Position numbers and translations under genes: made by a program. A stretch of 38,581 nt of DNA, taken from assembly GCF_900101345.1 (NCBI RefSeq), contig NZ_FMUX01000032.1, positions 1 to 38,581 on the forward strand. Reading direction: 5' to 3'. Under the pieces are notes generated by a model. The model was not told where the DNA came from, ran no database searches, and was given only the letters and a program-made list of their open reading frames with translations. This DNA comes from Desulfoluna spongiiphila (GTDB taxonomy: Bacteria > Desulfobacterota > Desulfobacteria > Desulfobacterales > Desulfolunaceae). Positions 31,641 through 38,581 of this stretch are shown here, one piece after another (position 1 is the stretch's first letter; each line of letters starts with the position of its first letter).

Positions 31641-32417
31641 TTATCTGTTCTTCCAGTCAAACACCTGGATGTTTTCCGCCTTGTACTTGTCCGGGCCCTG
31701 CTCGATGGCATCGAACTCCAGGATCACCCCTTCGCGCTTGTACCGCATGAGCTGGTCGCTGACGATCTTGGGCTCAAAGTCGTTGACGTGGCAGAAGACA
31801 TTGCTCTGCACCTCCCCCACGCCCAGGCCGGTACGCATGTTGAGAAAACCGTACTCACGGCCCTCTTTGACGGAGTAGATGATGCCGCGCTCCCTGCGTT
31901 TGTTGTCGAACCGGCTGGGCATGAGCCCGGGCACGAGAAATCCGGAAAAGCTGTTGTCCACTTCCCGGCGCAATTCGGAGCTGGTGTTGTCGAAGGAGAG
32001 CAGGTCCACCCGTTTCCCCCGATTCTGAAGAGCCCTGACCAGGCGCAGGAAGTCGCCGTCTCCGGTGCCGATGAGCACATAATCGAGGTTCTCGGACTGG
32101 AGAAGGGCATCCACGGCCAGGTCGAGGTCGGCGTTGGCCTTGACCACGGTATCCCCGTCGTCGTTGAAATAGCGTTTCACGGGTTTCAAAATCAGGTGAA
32201 ATCCGGCCCGGCGCATGGCGTTTCGGTACTCTTCGCTGCGCATGCGGTATTCGTGATCAAACTCTTCACGGTCAAAGTCCGCTGCCAGGTAGGCGTTGGC
32301 ACGGACAATGGTGGTGTCCTGGGCCGAAACCAGGTCGCGAATGACGCTGTAGCGCATGCCCCATCCGCCGTTAAAGCTGAGGTTGTCTACATCAAGAAAA
32401 ATACCTGCCTTAAGCAT
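31641..32417 (-). CDS. NYN-domain putative ribonuclease with C-terminal cold-shock-like domain
   Basis: A 258-residue protein; ATG 32417 with TTGGAGATTTG upstream is preferred to a TTG start 9 bases earlier. The NYN (PIN-like, LabA/DUF88) domain spans about 1-160 with the acidic set Asp9 (IFLDVDN), Asp97/Asp99 (ADLDLAVD) and Asp120/Asp122 (IGTGDGDF), expected to bind the metal for RNA cleavage. Residues about 177-252 resemble a cold-shock/OB fold: GIIYSVKEGREYGFLNM, NVFCHVNDFE, VILEFDAIEQGPDKYKAENIQV. Known family members are nucleases or RNA-silencing proteins. The fusion suggests an RNase guided by a nucleic-acid-binding domain. Confidence 0.82.
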   Translation of the reverse strand: MLKAGIFLDVDNLSFNGGWGMRYSVIRDLVSAQDTTIVRANAYLAADFDREEFDHEYRMRSEEYRNAMRRAGFHLILKPVKRYFNDDGDTVVKANADLDLAVDALLQSENLDYVLIGTGDGDFLRLVRALQNRGKRVDLLSFDNTSSELRREVDNSFSGFLVPGLMPSRFDNKRRERGIIYSVKEGREYGFLNMRTGLGVGEVQSNVFCHVNDFEPKIVSDQLMRYKREGVILEFDAIEQGPDKYKAENIQVFDWKNR

Positions 32418-32426
32418 AATGTACAA

Positions 32427-32813
32427 ATCTCCAATACATGCGTGGGACGATTTCTCCTAAATCAATAAAAAAAAGCCCCCCCGAGCAAACGATTCGCCAC
32501 GCATAAAATAATAAACGACCTCACCGGATAGCAATGACGACGGGATAACATGAGCGTATCATCCATTGATGCCCTCAACCCCCGACCCATTTCCGCAAGG
32601 CCACGGTTCATAATCTGCGATCACGCAGGCGCACAGCCAAAAAAAACAACATGCACCATCATATAGTGTAGGAATATCATTCACATCTTTACCATAGATT
32701 TTCATTTGCCACAAAGGGGGAACATTTTTAAGACCCCCAACGAAAAACGGATATTCTCCTGGCGCACCCCCCCATGCCCCTTCCCCGCCCATCACATGCA
32801 GCAGGCACGCCAT
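32427..32813. other. Non-coding stretch, nothing recognised
   Basis: Between the NYN gene start and the SDR terminator I see no gene or RNA family. It contains AT-rich sequence and short runs (AAAAAAAAGCCCCCCC near 32467) and would hold the NYN promoter, which I cannot pinpoint. Confidence 0.4.
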
Positions 32814-32860
32814 AAAAAAAGGCGTGCACTTCGGGTTTCATTCCCAAGCCCACGCCCTTT
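32814..32860 (-). terminator. Intrinsic terminator of the SDR-end operon
   Basis: Minus strand: AAGGGCGTG...CACGCCTTT pairs over nine positions (one G-U), with an inner TGGG/ACCC pairing, followed by a T-run (complement of A's at 32814-32820). It is 31 bases past the SDR stop and ends the leftward cluster. Confidence 0.7.
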
Positions 32861-32890
32861 GACGTAAAACAATCTCCTTGAGTCCAGCGA

Positions 32891-33652
32891 TCAGGCCAGC
32901 ATCCCCCCGTCCACCACAAGGGAGCTGCCCGTCACATACGAGGCCGCATCCGAAACAAGGTAGAGAACCGCCCCGGCCATCTCCGAGGGATCGGCCACGC
33001 GCCCCGCCGGAATCTGCCGGGTCACCTCCTTCATGATGTCCTCGTTTTGGGTAATGGCAGACGCAAACTTGGTGTCGGTGAGCCCCGGGAGCAGGGCATT
33101 CACCCGGATCTTGTCCGGGGCCATCTCCTTGGCCAGGGCCTGGGTCATGGCGATCATCCCTGCCTTGCTCACGGAATAGACCCCTTGAAAAAAGGCCGGG
33201 CGCACGCCGTTCACCGAGGCGACATTGACGATGGATCCGCCCCCGCCTGCCTTCATCAACTTTGTGGCGTGTTGGATCATAAAAAACGGACCCTTGAGGT
33301 TCACGTCGAAAATCTTGTCCCACGCCCGCTCCTCGGCGTCCACCATGGGACCGAAGTAGGGGTTGGCCGCGGCGTTGTTCACCAGGATGTCGAGGCCTCC
33401 ACAGAGCCTTTTTACCTCTTCCATCAGATGAGTGATCTGATCGAGGTGCCCCGTGTGGCAGGCCACGGCATGGGCCTTGCCTCCGGCAGCTTCAATGTTT
33501 GCCTTCACCACCTCAAGCCCTTCGATCTTACGGCTCGAAAGCACCACAAGCGCCCCGGCCTCTGCCAGCCGCATGGCAATGGCCTCCCCGATGCCCCGGC
33601 TCGCGCCGGTAACCAGTGCCGTTTTCCCTTCAAGTGAAACCGATACAGCCAT
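32891..33652 (-). CDS. SDR-family oxidoreductase
   Basis: A 253-residue classical short-chain dehydrogenase. The cofactor motif is TGASRGIG (15-22), with NNAA at 92-95 and the catalytic set Ser146, Tyr159, Lys163 (YSVSK). LPGLTDTKFA and the end YVTGSSLVVDGGML complete the family pattern. Arg41 after the second strand suggests NADP(H) preference (inference). ATG has GGGAGG five bases upstream, and the gene begins two bases after the kinase gene stop, so the two are co-translated. In the predicted pathway it could reduce a 4-oxoacyl or oxidise a 3-hydroxyacyl intermediate. Confidence 0.9.
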   Translation of the reverse strand: MAVSVSLEGKTALVTGASRGIGEAIAMRLAEAGALVVLSSRKIEGLEVVKANIEAAGGKAHAVACHTGHLDQITHLMEEVKRLCGGLDILVNNAAANPYFGPMVDAEERAWDKIFDVNLKGPFFMIQHATKLMKAGGGGSIVNVASVNGVRPAFFQGVYSVSKAGMIAMTQALAKEMAPDKIRVNALLPGLTDTKFASAITQNEDIMKEVTRQIPAGRVADPSEMAGAVLYLVSDAASYVTGSSLVVDGGMLA

Positions 33653-33654
33653 AC

Positions 33655-34731
33655 CTACCTCCCATGATCAGTTGATTTTTGGTTCAGTACATATGAAAGG
33701 GCGGCCCTTTCAAGAATCTGCACCGCAAAAATAAGCATGGCAAACCGCTTATCCCTGGTGAGGCCCTTATGGTACCGCTGATAAATCTGCTGGGCGATGA
33801 CGGCCAGGCGAAACAGGCCGAAGCAATGGTAGTAATCAAACCCCGAGACATCACGGCCCGTGAGCCTGCCGTAGCGTGCCACCATCTCGGCACGGGAAAG
33901 GGCCCCGTCCATGTTCGTGGGCATGAGACGCACCATCTGCATCTCCTCGGGGTCGTCCTTCTCCACCCAGTAGGCCAGGGAGTTGCCGAGGTCCATAAGG
34001 GGGTCGCCGTAGGTGGCCATCTCCCAGTCCAGCACCCCGATGATCTCCATGGGGTTGGCCTCGGACAATACGATGTTGTCCAATTTGTAGTCGTTATGGA
34101 CAATGGCGGGACGGGAGGTATCCGGCGGCATGTTGTCTGCAAGCCACCCCATGACGGCTTCAAAATCAGGGGCGTCATCGGTCCTGGCGTTGCGATAGCG
34201 CCTGCTCCACCCCTCCACCTGCCGCTTGACGTACCCTTCGGGCCTGCCCAGAAAGTCGAGGCCCGCTTTTTCCACATCAATGCCGTGGAGGGCCACCTGA
34301 ACGTCCAATAATTTTTCGCAGAGCCCTTTCGCCTGCGCCGGGGTGTAGGCAAGCCCTTTGGGGGGCTCCTTTCTCAGGATGATCCCATCCATGCGCTCCA
34401 TGATGTAAAAGGGGCACCCCATCACCTCCGGGTCTTCCGAAAAATACAGGGGCTCGGGGCAGTATGGAAAATGGGGTCTCAAGGCGCTCAGGATACGGTA
34501 CTCACGGCCCATGTCATGGGCACTCTTGATCTTGGCCCCGAAGGGAGGCCTGCGCAGGACCATCTCGGTTTCTCCGACGCGTACCAGATACGTCAGATTG
34601 GAAAAACCGCTGGGAAACTGTGTCAGGGTAAGGGGCCCTGAAAGCCCCGGGATGTTGGCCACCAGGCAATCGTACAGCTTGCCCTCGTCCAGGCCCTCTC
34701 CGTCACGAATCGTCTGTGCCGTATCCTTCAT
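33655..34731 (-). CDS. APH-family kinase (ACAD10/11 / LvaA-like)
   Basis: A 358-residue aminoglycoside-phosphotransferase-fold kinase. It shows LTQFPSGFSNLTYLVRVGETEMVLRRPP at the front, the catalytic loop VHNDYKLDNIVL, and the metal-binding GVLDWEMATYGDPLMDLG. These match the kinase domain of ACAD10/11 and bacterial LvaA-type enzymes, which phosphorylate 4-hydroxyacyl-CoAs, rather than antibiotic kinases. ATG follows GAGGAGAGCAC. Co-occurrence with an ACAD10/11-type dehydrogenase and an SDR supports that role. The substrate is not proven. Confidence 0.85.
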   Translation of the reverse strand: MKDTAQTIRDGEGLDEGKLYDCLVANIPGLSGPLTLTQFPSGFSNLTYLVRVGETEMVLRRPPFGAKIKSAHDMGREYRILSALRPHFPYCPEPLYFSEDPEVMGCPFYIMERMDGIILRKEPPKGLAYTPAQAKGLCEKLLDVQVALHGIDVEKAGLDFLGRPEGYVKRQVEGWSRRYRNARTDDAPDFEAVMGWLADNMPPDTSRPAIVHNDYKLDNIVLSEANPMEIIGVLDWEMATYGDPLMDLGNSLAYWVEKDDPEEMQMVRLMPTNMDGALSRAEMVARYGRLTGRDVSGFDYYHCFGLFRLAVIAQQIYQRYHKGLTRDKRFAMLIFAVQILERAALSYVLNQKSTDHGR

Positions 34732-34778
34732 GTGCTCTCCTCTTCCATATCTCAGAATGAAAACAGACAGAAAAAACA

Positions 34779-35127
34779 GCCTCCGGCGGCCCTGCCGGGG
34801 GCCAAACTTTTGAAAAGTTTGACAAACAGGTTTTACGTATGTCTTTTAAGGCTCCGTCGAAAGAATCTCGACAGCTTGGCATTACCCATCGGGAACGTTT
34901 TTACGGTTCTTTTTTCCCAAAGCGGAGGCAGTGCGGTTAAATCCACAATGGACAAGTAGCGACAACGTATCCTGTTCCGTCGAAGCTGGTGAGCCAGCTC
35001 GCATAAACCCTCAGCGTTCATGCCGGGCGAAACCCGAGCCGAAGGCCCATGCGATTTGGCCCGAGGAACGAGGGACAAAGCGCATGGGCTATATGCTTTC
35101 GAGGTGGCTCACCTCGCCGCCGGAGGC
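34779..35127. repeat. Composite hairpin repeat, extended copy
   Basis: It starts GCCTCCGGC-ggccct-GCCGGGGGC with AAACTTTTGAAAAGTTT. It then has an extra section similar, inverted, to 19830-19945 (GAGCCAGC, GCCGGGCGAAACCCG), a main stem 35045-35062/35072-35089 (16 of 18 pairs) around GAGGAACGA (35063-35071), and ends GAGGTG-gct-CACCTC plus CCGCCGGAGGC. It fills the gap between the TetR and kinase genes. Confidence 0.7.
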
Positions 35128-35178
35128 ACGCTTTTTTTTGAACCGGCCTTGACCACGGAAGTGAACGTTTCCTTGAAC

Positions 35179-35889
35179 CTAGGTTAACCGTGAGAAGGCC
35201 ATCTCGATAACAGCGTCAGCATAGCGTTCCACGGAGATGCCCCGCTTTTTGAACTTCCAGCGTTTCAGGTACCAGTCCTGCTGCATGGCCTTAATCAGCC
35301 CTGCTGTCAGGCTGGCATCGCACGGGGTAAACGCCCCTGCCGCGATGCCCTCTTCAATCTGGTCGGTGAGGGCCTTTTCCGTTGCCGCTTCCATGGCAAG
35401 GGCACGGGTGACGTCCTCTTTTCCCAGGTGCCGGGACTCCATGAAGCTGAAGAAAAACCAGGGCCGGGCCACCTCGCTCAGGTAGATATGCGCCCGGATA
35501 AGGGCACCGAGTTTCTCAAAGGGGTCGGTGAGGTCTGTGACGCTTTCCCGTAGAAACCGCTCCAGGATCCGCCGTCCCTGGCCCTGGATCAAGGCCAGGA
35601 GTTCCTCCTTGCCATTGATGTACCCATACAGCCCCCCCATGGAGAGGCCGCTTTCGGTGCACAGGTCCCGCATGCTCATGGCCTGGAACCCCTTCTCCAT
35701 GGAGATGGTGAACACCGCCTGGATGATCCGCTGGAGGTTCTTCACTGCCGTGGCCTCCTTTTTTACGCGGATAGAGCCTGCGTTCTCCCGGAACAGCTCC
35801 CGGATCATCTCCTCCCTGGAGACCTCGAACTTCTCTTGAAATACACGATAATCTTTCGTCGTCACGTCAGTCCCTTGCCCTTGTCTCAT
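35179..35889 (-). CDS. TetR/AcrR-family regulator
   Basis: A 236-residue regulator. ATG 35889 is used; a TTG five codons upstream is possible and no good ribosome-binding site is seen for either. After an unusual extension of about 50 residues comes the TetR helix-turn-helix (about 51-97): NLQRIIQAVFTISMEKGFQAMSMRDLCTESGLSMGGLYGYINGKEEL in segments. The ligand domain (IRAHIYLSEVARPWFFFSFMESRH) is typical of acyl-CoA-responsive members only in a general way. Placed within the cluster, it probably represses the divergent promoters around 37629-37717 until an acyl-CoA ligand appears (inference). Confidence 0.85.
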   Translation of the reverse strand: MRQGQGTDVTTKDYRVFQEKFEVSREEMIRELFRENAGSIRVKKEATAVKNLQRIIQAVFTISMEKGFQAMSMRDLCTESGLSMGGLYGYINGKEELLALIQGQGRRILERFLRESVTDLTDPFEKLGALIRAHIYLSEVARPWFFFSFMESRHLGKEDVTRALAMEAATEKALTDQIEEGIAAGAFTPCDASLTAGLIKAMQQDWYLKRWKFKKRGISVERYADAVIEMAFSRLT

Positions 35890-35935
35890 GCTGATATTAC
35901 CCAAACTAAAAACGAATGGTAACCATTCAGCTTAT

Positions 35936-36107
35936 GCCTCCGGCGGCCCTGCCGGGGGCTAAACTTTTGAAAAGTTTAACAAACAGATTTTTAAACCATA
36001 TTTTACGTTTACGTCGACACAAATACGGATGTGATTTGACCCGAGGAACGAGGGGCAAAGCGCATTCGTAACCAGCTTTCAAGGTGGCACACCTTGCCGC
36101 CGGAGGC
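35936..36107. repeat. Composite hairpin repeat, full copy (reverse orientation)
   Basis: GCCTCCGGC-ggccct-GCCGGGGGC, AAACTTTTGAAAAGTTT, main stem around GAGGAACGA (36043-36051), AAGGTG-gca-CACCTT and the CCGCCGGAGGC end. Same layout and length as 31175-31346. It separates the ACAD gene from the TetR gene. Confidence 0.75.
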
Positions 36108-36115
36108 TCGTTTTT

Positions 36116-37324
36116 CTACCTCACCTCCCGTCCTTCATAGCTCCGCAGGATCCGTTTGGCCAGAGAGGTTTTATGGACCTCGTCGGCGCCGTCGTAGATA
36201 CGGGCGGCGCGTTCGTGACGGTAGAAATAAGCCAAGATGGTATCGTCGGTCATGCCCAGGCCACCGTGGACCTGCAGGGCCCTGTCCACGATGCGGTTCA
36301 TGGTGTTGGCCACCACAAACTTGATCATGCTGATGCTGTCCCGGGCCTTGGCCGCCCCCACGTTGTCGATCTGCCAGGCGGCGTGGAGGGTCATGAGGCG
36401 GGCGGCCTCCATCTCGGCTGCAGATTCGGCGATCCAGCCCTGGATGATCTGGCGGGTGGCCAGGGTTTTCCCGTTGGGGGCGATGACCCGCTCGTTGGCC
36501 CGCTTGCACATGAGGTCAAAGGCCCGCTTGCAGATCCCCAGCCAGCGCATGCAATGGTGGATGCGTCCTGGCCCCAGGCGCTCCTGGGCGATGACAAACC
36601 CCTGGCCTTCGGGTCCCAGAAGATTCGTTTGAGGCACCCGGCAGGACTGGTAGAGAATCTCGGCATGACTGCCGTAGCCATTGCCCTCGTGGCCCATGAC
36701 CGGGATGTTGCGCACAATATTGAAACCCGGGGTGTCGCTTGGCACAATGATCATGCTGGCCTGAAGATAGGGGGGAGCCTCGGGATTGGTAACGGCCATG
36801 ACAATGGCAAAATCAGCTCCGTCGGCGCTGGTTGTGTACCACTTATGGCCGTTGATGACGTAATCGTCGCCATCTTTAACAGCCATGGTCTCCAGCATCA
36901 CCGGATTGGACCCCGGCATGTCCACCTCGGTCATGGAAAAACAGCTCCGGATATCGCCGGCCACCAGGGGGTTCAGGAAACGTTGCTTCTGGACGTCGGA
37001 GCCGAACATATGAAGGATCTCCACGTTGCCCGCATCCGGCGCCTGACACCAGAACACAAAATGACCCAACGGCGAGCGCCCCAAAGCCTCGGAGACCAGC
37101 CCGTGTTCCACGAGAGAGAGCCCCATGCCCCCGCACTCCACGGGGAAATTGGGAGCCCAGAGCCCCATCTGCTTGACCATGGCCTGCTTCTCCCGAAGCC
37201 TCGGCAGCATCTCATTAAAATCATGCACGAGATACTCCGGCTCCATGGGAATCAGCTCCCGTTCCACAAACTCGTTGATCATTGAAACGATGGTCTCGAT
37301 GCGTTCCGATACGCCAAAATCCAT
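36116..37324 (-). CDS. Acyl-CoA dehydrogenase, ACAD10/11-type (LvaC-like)
   Basis: A 402-residue flavoprotein. ATG 37324 with GATGAGGAGACCGTC upstream is chosen over the in-frame 37351. Characteristic segments are FFSMTEVD-type FAD/substrate region (CFSMTEVDMPGSNP), KWYTTSADGADF, GPGRIHHCMRWLGICKRAFDLMCKRA, QVHGGLGMTDDTILAYFYR and IYDGADEVHKTSLAKRIL. The DG(A/P)DEVH form, with Asp where medium-chain enzymes have the catalytic Glu, is normal for ACAD10/11 relatives. Those enzymes remove phosphate from 4-phosphoacyl-CoA to form enoyl-CoA. It is the first intact gene of the leftward cluster. Confidence 0.88.
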   Translation of the reverse strand: MDFGVSERIETIVSMINEFVERELIPMEPEYLVHDFNEMLPRLREKQAMVKQMGLWAPNFPVECGGMGLSLVEHGLVSEALGRSPLGHFVFWCQAPDAGNVEILHMFGSDVQKQRFLNPLVAGDIRSCFSMTEVDMPGSNPVMLETMAVKDGDDYVINGHKWYTTSADGADFAIVMAVTNPEAPPYLQASMIIVPSDTPGFNIVRNIPVMGHEGNGYGSHAEILYQSCRVPQTNLLGPEGQGFVIAQERLGPGRIHHCMRWLGICKRAFDLMCKRANERVIAPNGKTLATRQIIQGWIAESAAEMEAARLMTLHAAWQIDNVGAAKARDSISMIKFVVANTMNRIVDRALQVHGGLGMTDDTILAYFYRHERAARIYDGADEVHKTSLAKRILRSYEGREVR

Positions 37325-37374
37325 GACGGTCTCCTCATCTATGGTAAACACTTAAAAGCGACGGCTGTCGCGAA

Positions 37375-37493
37375 TCAAAGATGGAAATGGACGCCCACTG
37401 CTTTGGCCTGTGCCTTGCCCAGGTCGGTCAGGTTGTCGTACCTTTGGCTTCCGAAGGCTGCCTGTCCGTGCCGTATGAAATAATTCGGGCCAT
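37375..37493 (-). pseudogene. Truncated, frameshifted histidine-phosphatase remnant
   Basis: ATG 37493 reads MARIIS. One lost base then shifts the frame into RHGQAAFGSQRYDNLTDLG and KAQAKAVGVHFHL, ending at TGA 37375-37377. RHGQ with ...YDNLTDLGKAQA is the N-terminal signature of the histidine-phosphatase (phosphoglycerate-mutase-like) family, whose members are about 200 residues. Only about 39 codons remain. Intact relatives often lie next to ACAD/APH genes, so this is probably a decayed member of the cluster, now part of the ACAD leader. Confidence 0.75.
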
Positions 37494-37519
37494 GTCCGTA
37501 ACGCCCTCTCTCAGGTGGG

Positions 37520-37573
37520 GTGACCGGCCTCGGAAGCACGTCGGTGCGAAAGGGTTGCTCCGCGGCCGGTCAC
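37520..37573. repeat. Inverted repeat in the ACAD leader
   Basis: GTGACCGGCC (37520-37529) and GGCCGGTCAC (37564-37573) are perfect inverted copies with 34 bases between. They would form a stem-loop in the leader RNA about 200-250 bases before the ACAD ATG. No known riboswitch is recognised. Confidence 0.4.
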
Positions 37574-37628
37574 GTGGTCAATATCCACAGGGTGTGCTTG
37601 TACTGTAAGGATATCGCTGCTGAAAGGT

Positions 37629-37658
37629 ATTCTAAGAAGCCCCTTCCCTTTCTGTCAA
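37629..37658 (-). promoter_or_regulatory. Sigma-70 promoter for the leftward ACAD cluster
   Basis: The minus strand has TTGACA (37658-37653) and TAGAAT (37634-37629) with an 18-base spacer. It would produce a leader of about 300 bases containing the phosphatase remnant before the ACAD ATG. Confidence 0.6.
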
Positions 37659-37670
37659 CAAAAAAAAGAA

Positions 37671-37680
37671 CGAGCGCTCG
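37671..37680. promoter_or_regulatory. Palindromic operator CGAGCGCTCG (TetR-type)
   Basis: A perfect 10-base palindrome within GAACGAGCGCTCGCTTT lies between the two divergent promoters: 12 bases from the leftward -35 and 8 bases from the rightward -35. Its form is typical for TetR-family operators; the TetR gene in the same cluster is the natural binder. Confidence 0.6.
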
Positions 37681-37688
37681 CTTTTGAC

Positions 37689-37717
37689 TTGAACCCCACC
37701 GCCCCCCGCGCTACATT
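37689..37717 (+). promoter_or_regulatory. Sigma-70 promoter for etfB
   Basis: TTGAAC (37689-37694) and TACATT (37712-37717) are 17 bases apart. The etfB ATG lies 36 bases past the -10, with AGGGGAGA as ribosome-binding site. Confidence 0.55.
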
Positions 37718-37753
37718 AAGAGCGACACACATTCAACCAAAGGGGAGATACCC

Positions 37754-38518
37754 ATGCACATCGCGGTTCTCATCAAGCAGGTCCACAACGCCGGTTTAAC
37801 GCGCGTCCCGCCGGATCGGGAGGAGACGCCCACGGATTTCCGCATCAACCGCCTGGACGAACATGCCCTGGAAGAGGCACTGCGCATCAAAGAATCCCGT
37901 GCAGGAACCGTTCTCACCCTGATCTCGGTGGGTCCCGACCGGGTTACCGAGTCCCTGAGACGCGGGCTCGGCATGGGGGCCGACGGGGCCGTGCACATCA
38001 AGACGGACACCGAGCCCCTCTGCGCAACGGAAACGGCAGCGGCCCTGTTTCCGGTCCTTGACGAGCTCAGGCCCGACCTCATCCTCTGCGGCGCCATGAG
38101 CGAAGACCTCATGCAGGGCATGACCGGCCCTGCCCTGGCCACCATGCTGGGCATCCCCCATACCAGCCAGGCCGTCAAAGAACTCCGCATCAAACAAGGC
38201 CTAAGTACCCTTGAGGTCACCCGGGACGCCGGGGCAGGCATCCGGCAGGTGGTCAGCCTCCCCTTCCCCTGCCTTGTCACCGTGCAGCAGGGATTCAACA
38301 CCCCCCGCTACCCCAACATCACCCACATGATCAAAGCGCGCAGCCGTCCCATTGAATGCAGAAAAGCGCCCCCGCCCGCCCCCACAGTCACGACACCGGT
38401 CACCGGCACCTCTCCCCCCATCCAGCGGGGCCGCGGCCACCGCATCAAAGGCTCACCGGAAGAGCAGGCCGCACATTTCATCGCCTATCTCAAGGAACGC
38501 CAGGTATTGAAGGGGTAA
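37754..38518 (+). CDS. etfB: Electron transfer flavoprotein beta subunit
   Basis: A 254-residue EtfB. Family segments include MHIAVLIKQV, the strongly conserved RINRLDEHALEEALRIKE, LTLISVGPDRVTESLRRGLGMGADGAVHI, LILCGAMSEDLMQGMTGPALATMLG and LVTVQQGFNTPRYPNITHMIKA. EtfB with EtfA accepts electrons from acyl-CoA dehydrogenases, in keeping with the divergent ACAD gene. The C-terminal part has a proline/threonine-rich linker (PPPAPTVTTPVTGTSPP). An etfA would be expected just beyond the window. Confidence 0.92.
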   Translation: MHIAVLIKQVHNAGLTRVPPDREETPTDFRINRLDEHALEEALRIKESRAGTVLTLISVGPDRVTESLRRGLGMGADGAVHIKTDTEPLCATETAAALFPVLDELRPDLILCGAMSEDLMQGMTGPALATMLGIPHTSQAVKELRIKQGLSTLEVTRDAGAGIRQVVSLPFPCLVTVQQGFNTPRYPNITHMIKARSRPIECRKAPPPAPTVTTPVTGTSPPIQRGRGHRIKGSPEEQAAHFIAYLKERQVLKG

Positions 38519-38528
38519 GAAAAAATCA

Positions 38529-38581
38529 AAAAGATGCCTTTTATGGTTAAAGTTCGGATGAATCACAGGGTCAAGAGGGCT
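38529..38581. repeat. Flank of another repeat copy, cut by the window end
   Basis: AAGATGCCTTTTATGGTTAAAG and CAAGAGGGCT match, inverted, the sequence following the repeat at 31346-31425. It also resembles 19709-19740. The core of the repeat is not seen here or lies beyond the end. Confidence 0.45.

Noticed and set aside
36116..37324. Loss of the catalytic Glu in the acyl-CoA dehydrogenase
   Set aside because: The Asp in IYDGADEVH looked like a missing catalytic residue, but this form is the normal state in ACAD10/11-type relatives.
1..38581. CRISPR array, tRNA or rRNA genes
   Set aside because: No regular short direct repeats with unique spacers and no recognisable tRNA or rRNA sequence were seen; the interspersed repeats are irregularly spaced and hairpin-rich.

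Overview
The window looks like the chromosome of a Gram-negative, high-G+C anaerobe. The features seen are an outer-membrane porin with a terminal phenylalanine, a periplasmic HtrA protease, sigma-54 regulation, molybdate transport, and acyl-CoA dehydrogenase with ETF genes. Together with dense hairpin-bearing intergenic repeats they suggest a Desulfobacterota sulfate reducer, perhaps Desulfoluna-like. That placement is inference: no rRNA or sulfate-reduction gene is present to confirm it.

Region 1 (1-14747) is a contractile-tail (myovirus) module in Mu-like order: neck proteins, sheath, tube, tail-assembly chaperone with a -1 frameshift site, tape measure, baseplate hub, spike and wedge genes, then a large tail fibre. 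The fibre's distal part is A+T-rich and carries seven EAR/EPTP-type repeats, which suggests a beta-propeller receptor-binding head. No capsid, terminase, lysis or integrase gene is visible, so prophage and tailocin cannot be separated. A host-type repeat sits inside the operon.

Region 2 (14748-24926) holds a PTS-EIIC-like membrane protein, a porin, an isochorismatase-family hydrolase, an MBL-fold hydrolase, a DUF364 protein, and a molybdate locus. The molybdate locus is an XRE-PBP regulator divergent from modA-modB-modC, with a repeat between modB and modC.

Region 3 (24927-31501) is the most unusual. An HtrA/DegP protease gene diverges from a two-component system whose response regulator is an NtrC-type sigma-54 activator. 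Consensus sigma-54 promoters face both ways, with a pair of 15-bp dyads (GGNTA-N5-TANCC) between them. Beyond the 3' end of htrA, the htrA control region (dyad pair, sigma-54 promoter, leader stem-loop) and its 3' flank with terminator are present a second time, but with no htrA coding sequence. This is either a relic or an orphan sigma-54-driven RNA.

Region 4 (31502-38581) contains a NYN-nuclease/cold-shock-domain fusion, then a leftward cluster of acyl-CoA dehydrogenase, TetR regulator, APH-type kinase and SDR, divergent from etfB. The kinase plus ACAD10/11-type dehydrogenase suggests 4-hydroxyacyl-CoA (levulinate-like) catabolism. A palindromic operator lies between two divergent sigma-70 promoters, and a frameshifted histidine-phosphatase remnant lies in the ACAD leader.

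Throughout the window, a composite repeat recurs between genes. Nine copies share an invariant 9-nt loop (GAGGAACGA) on stems whose sequences differ but largely keep pairing.
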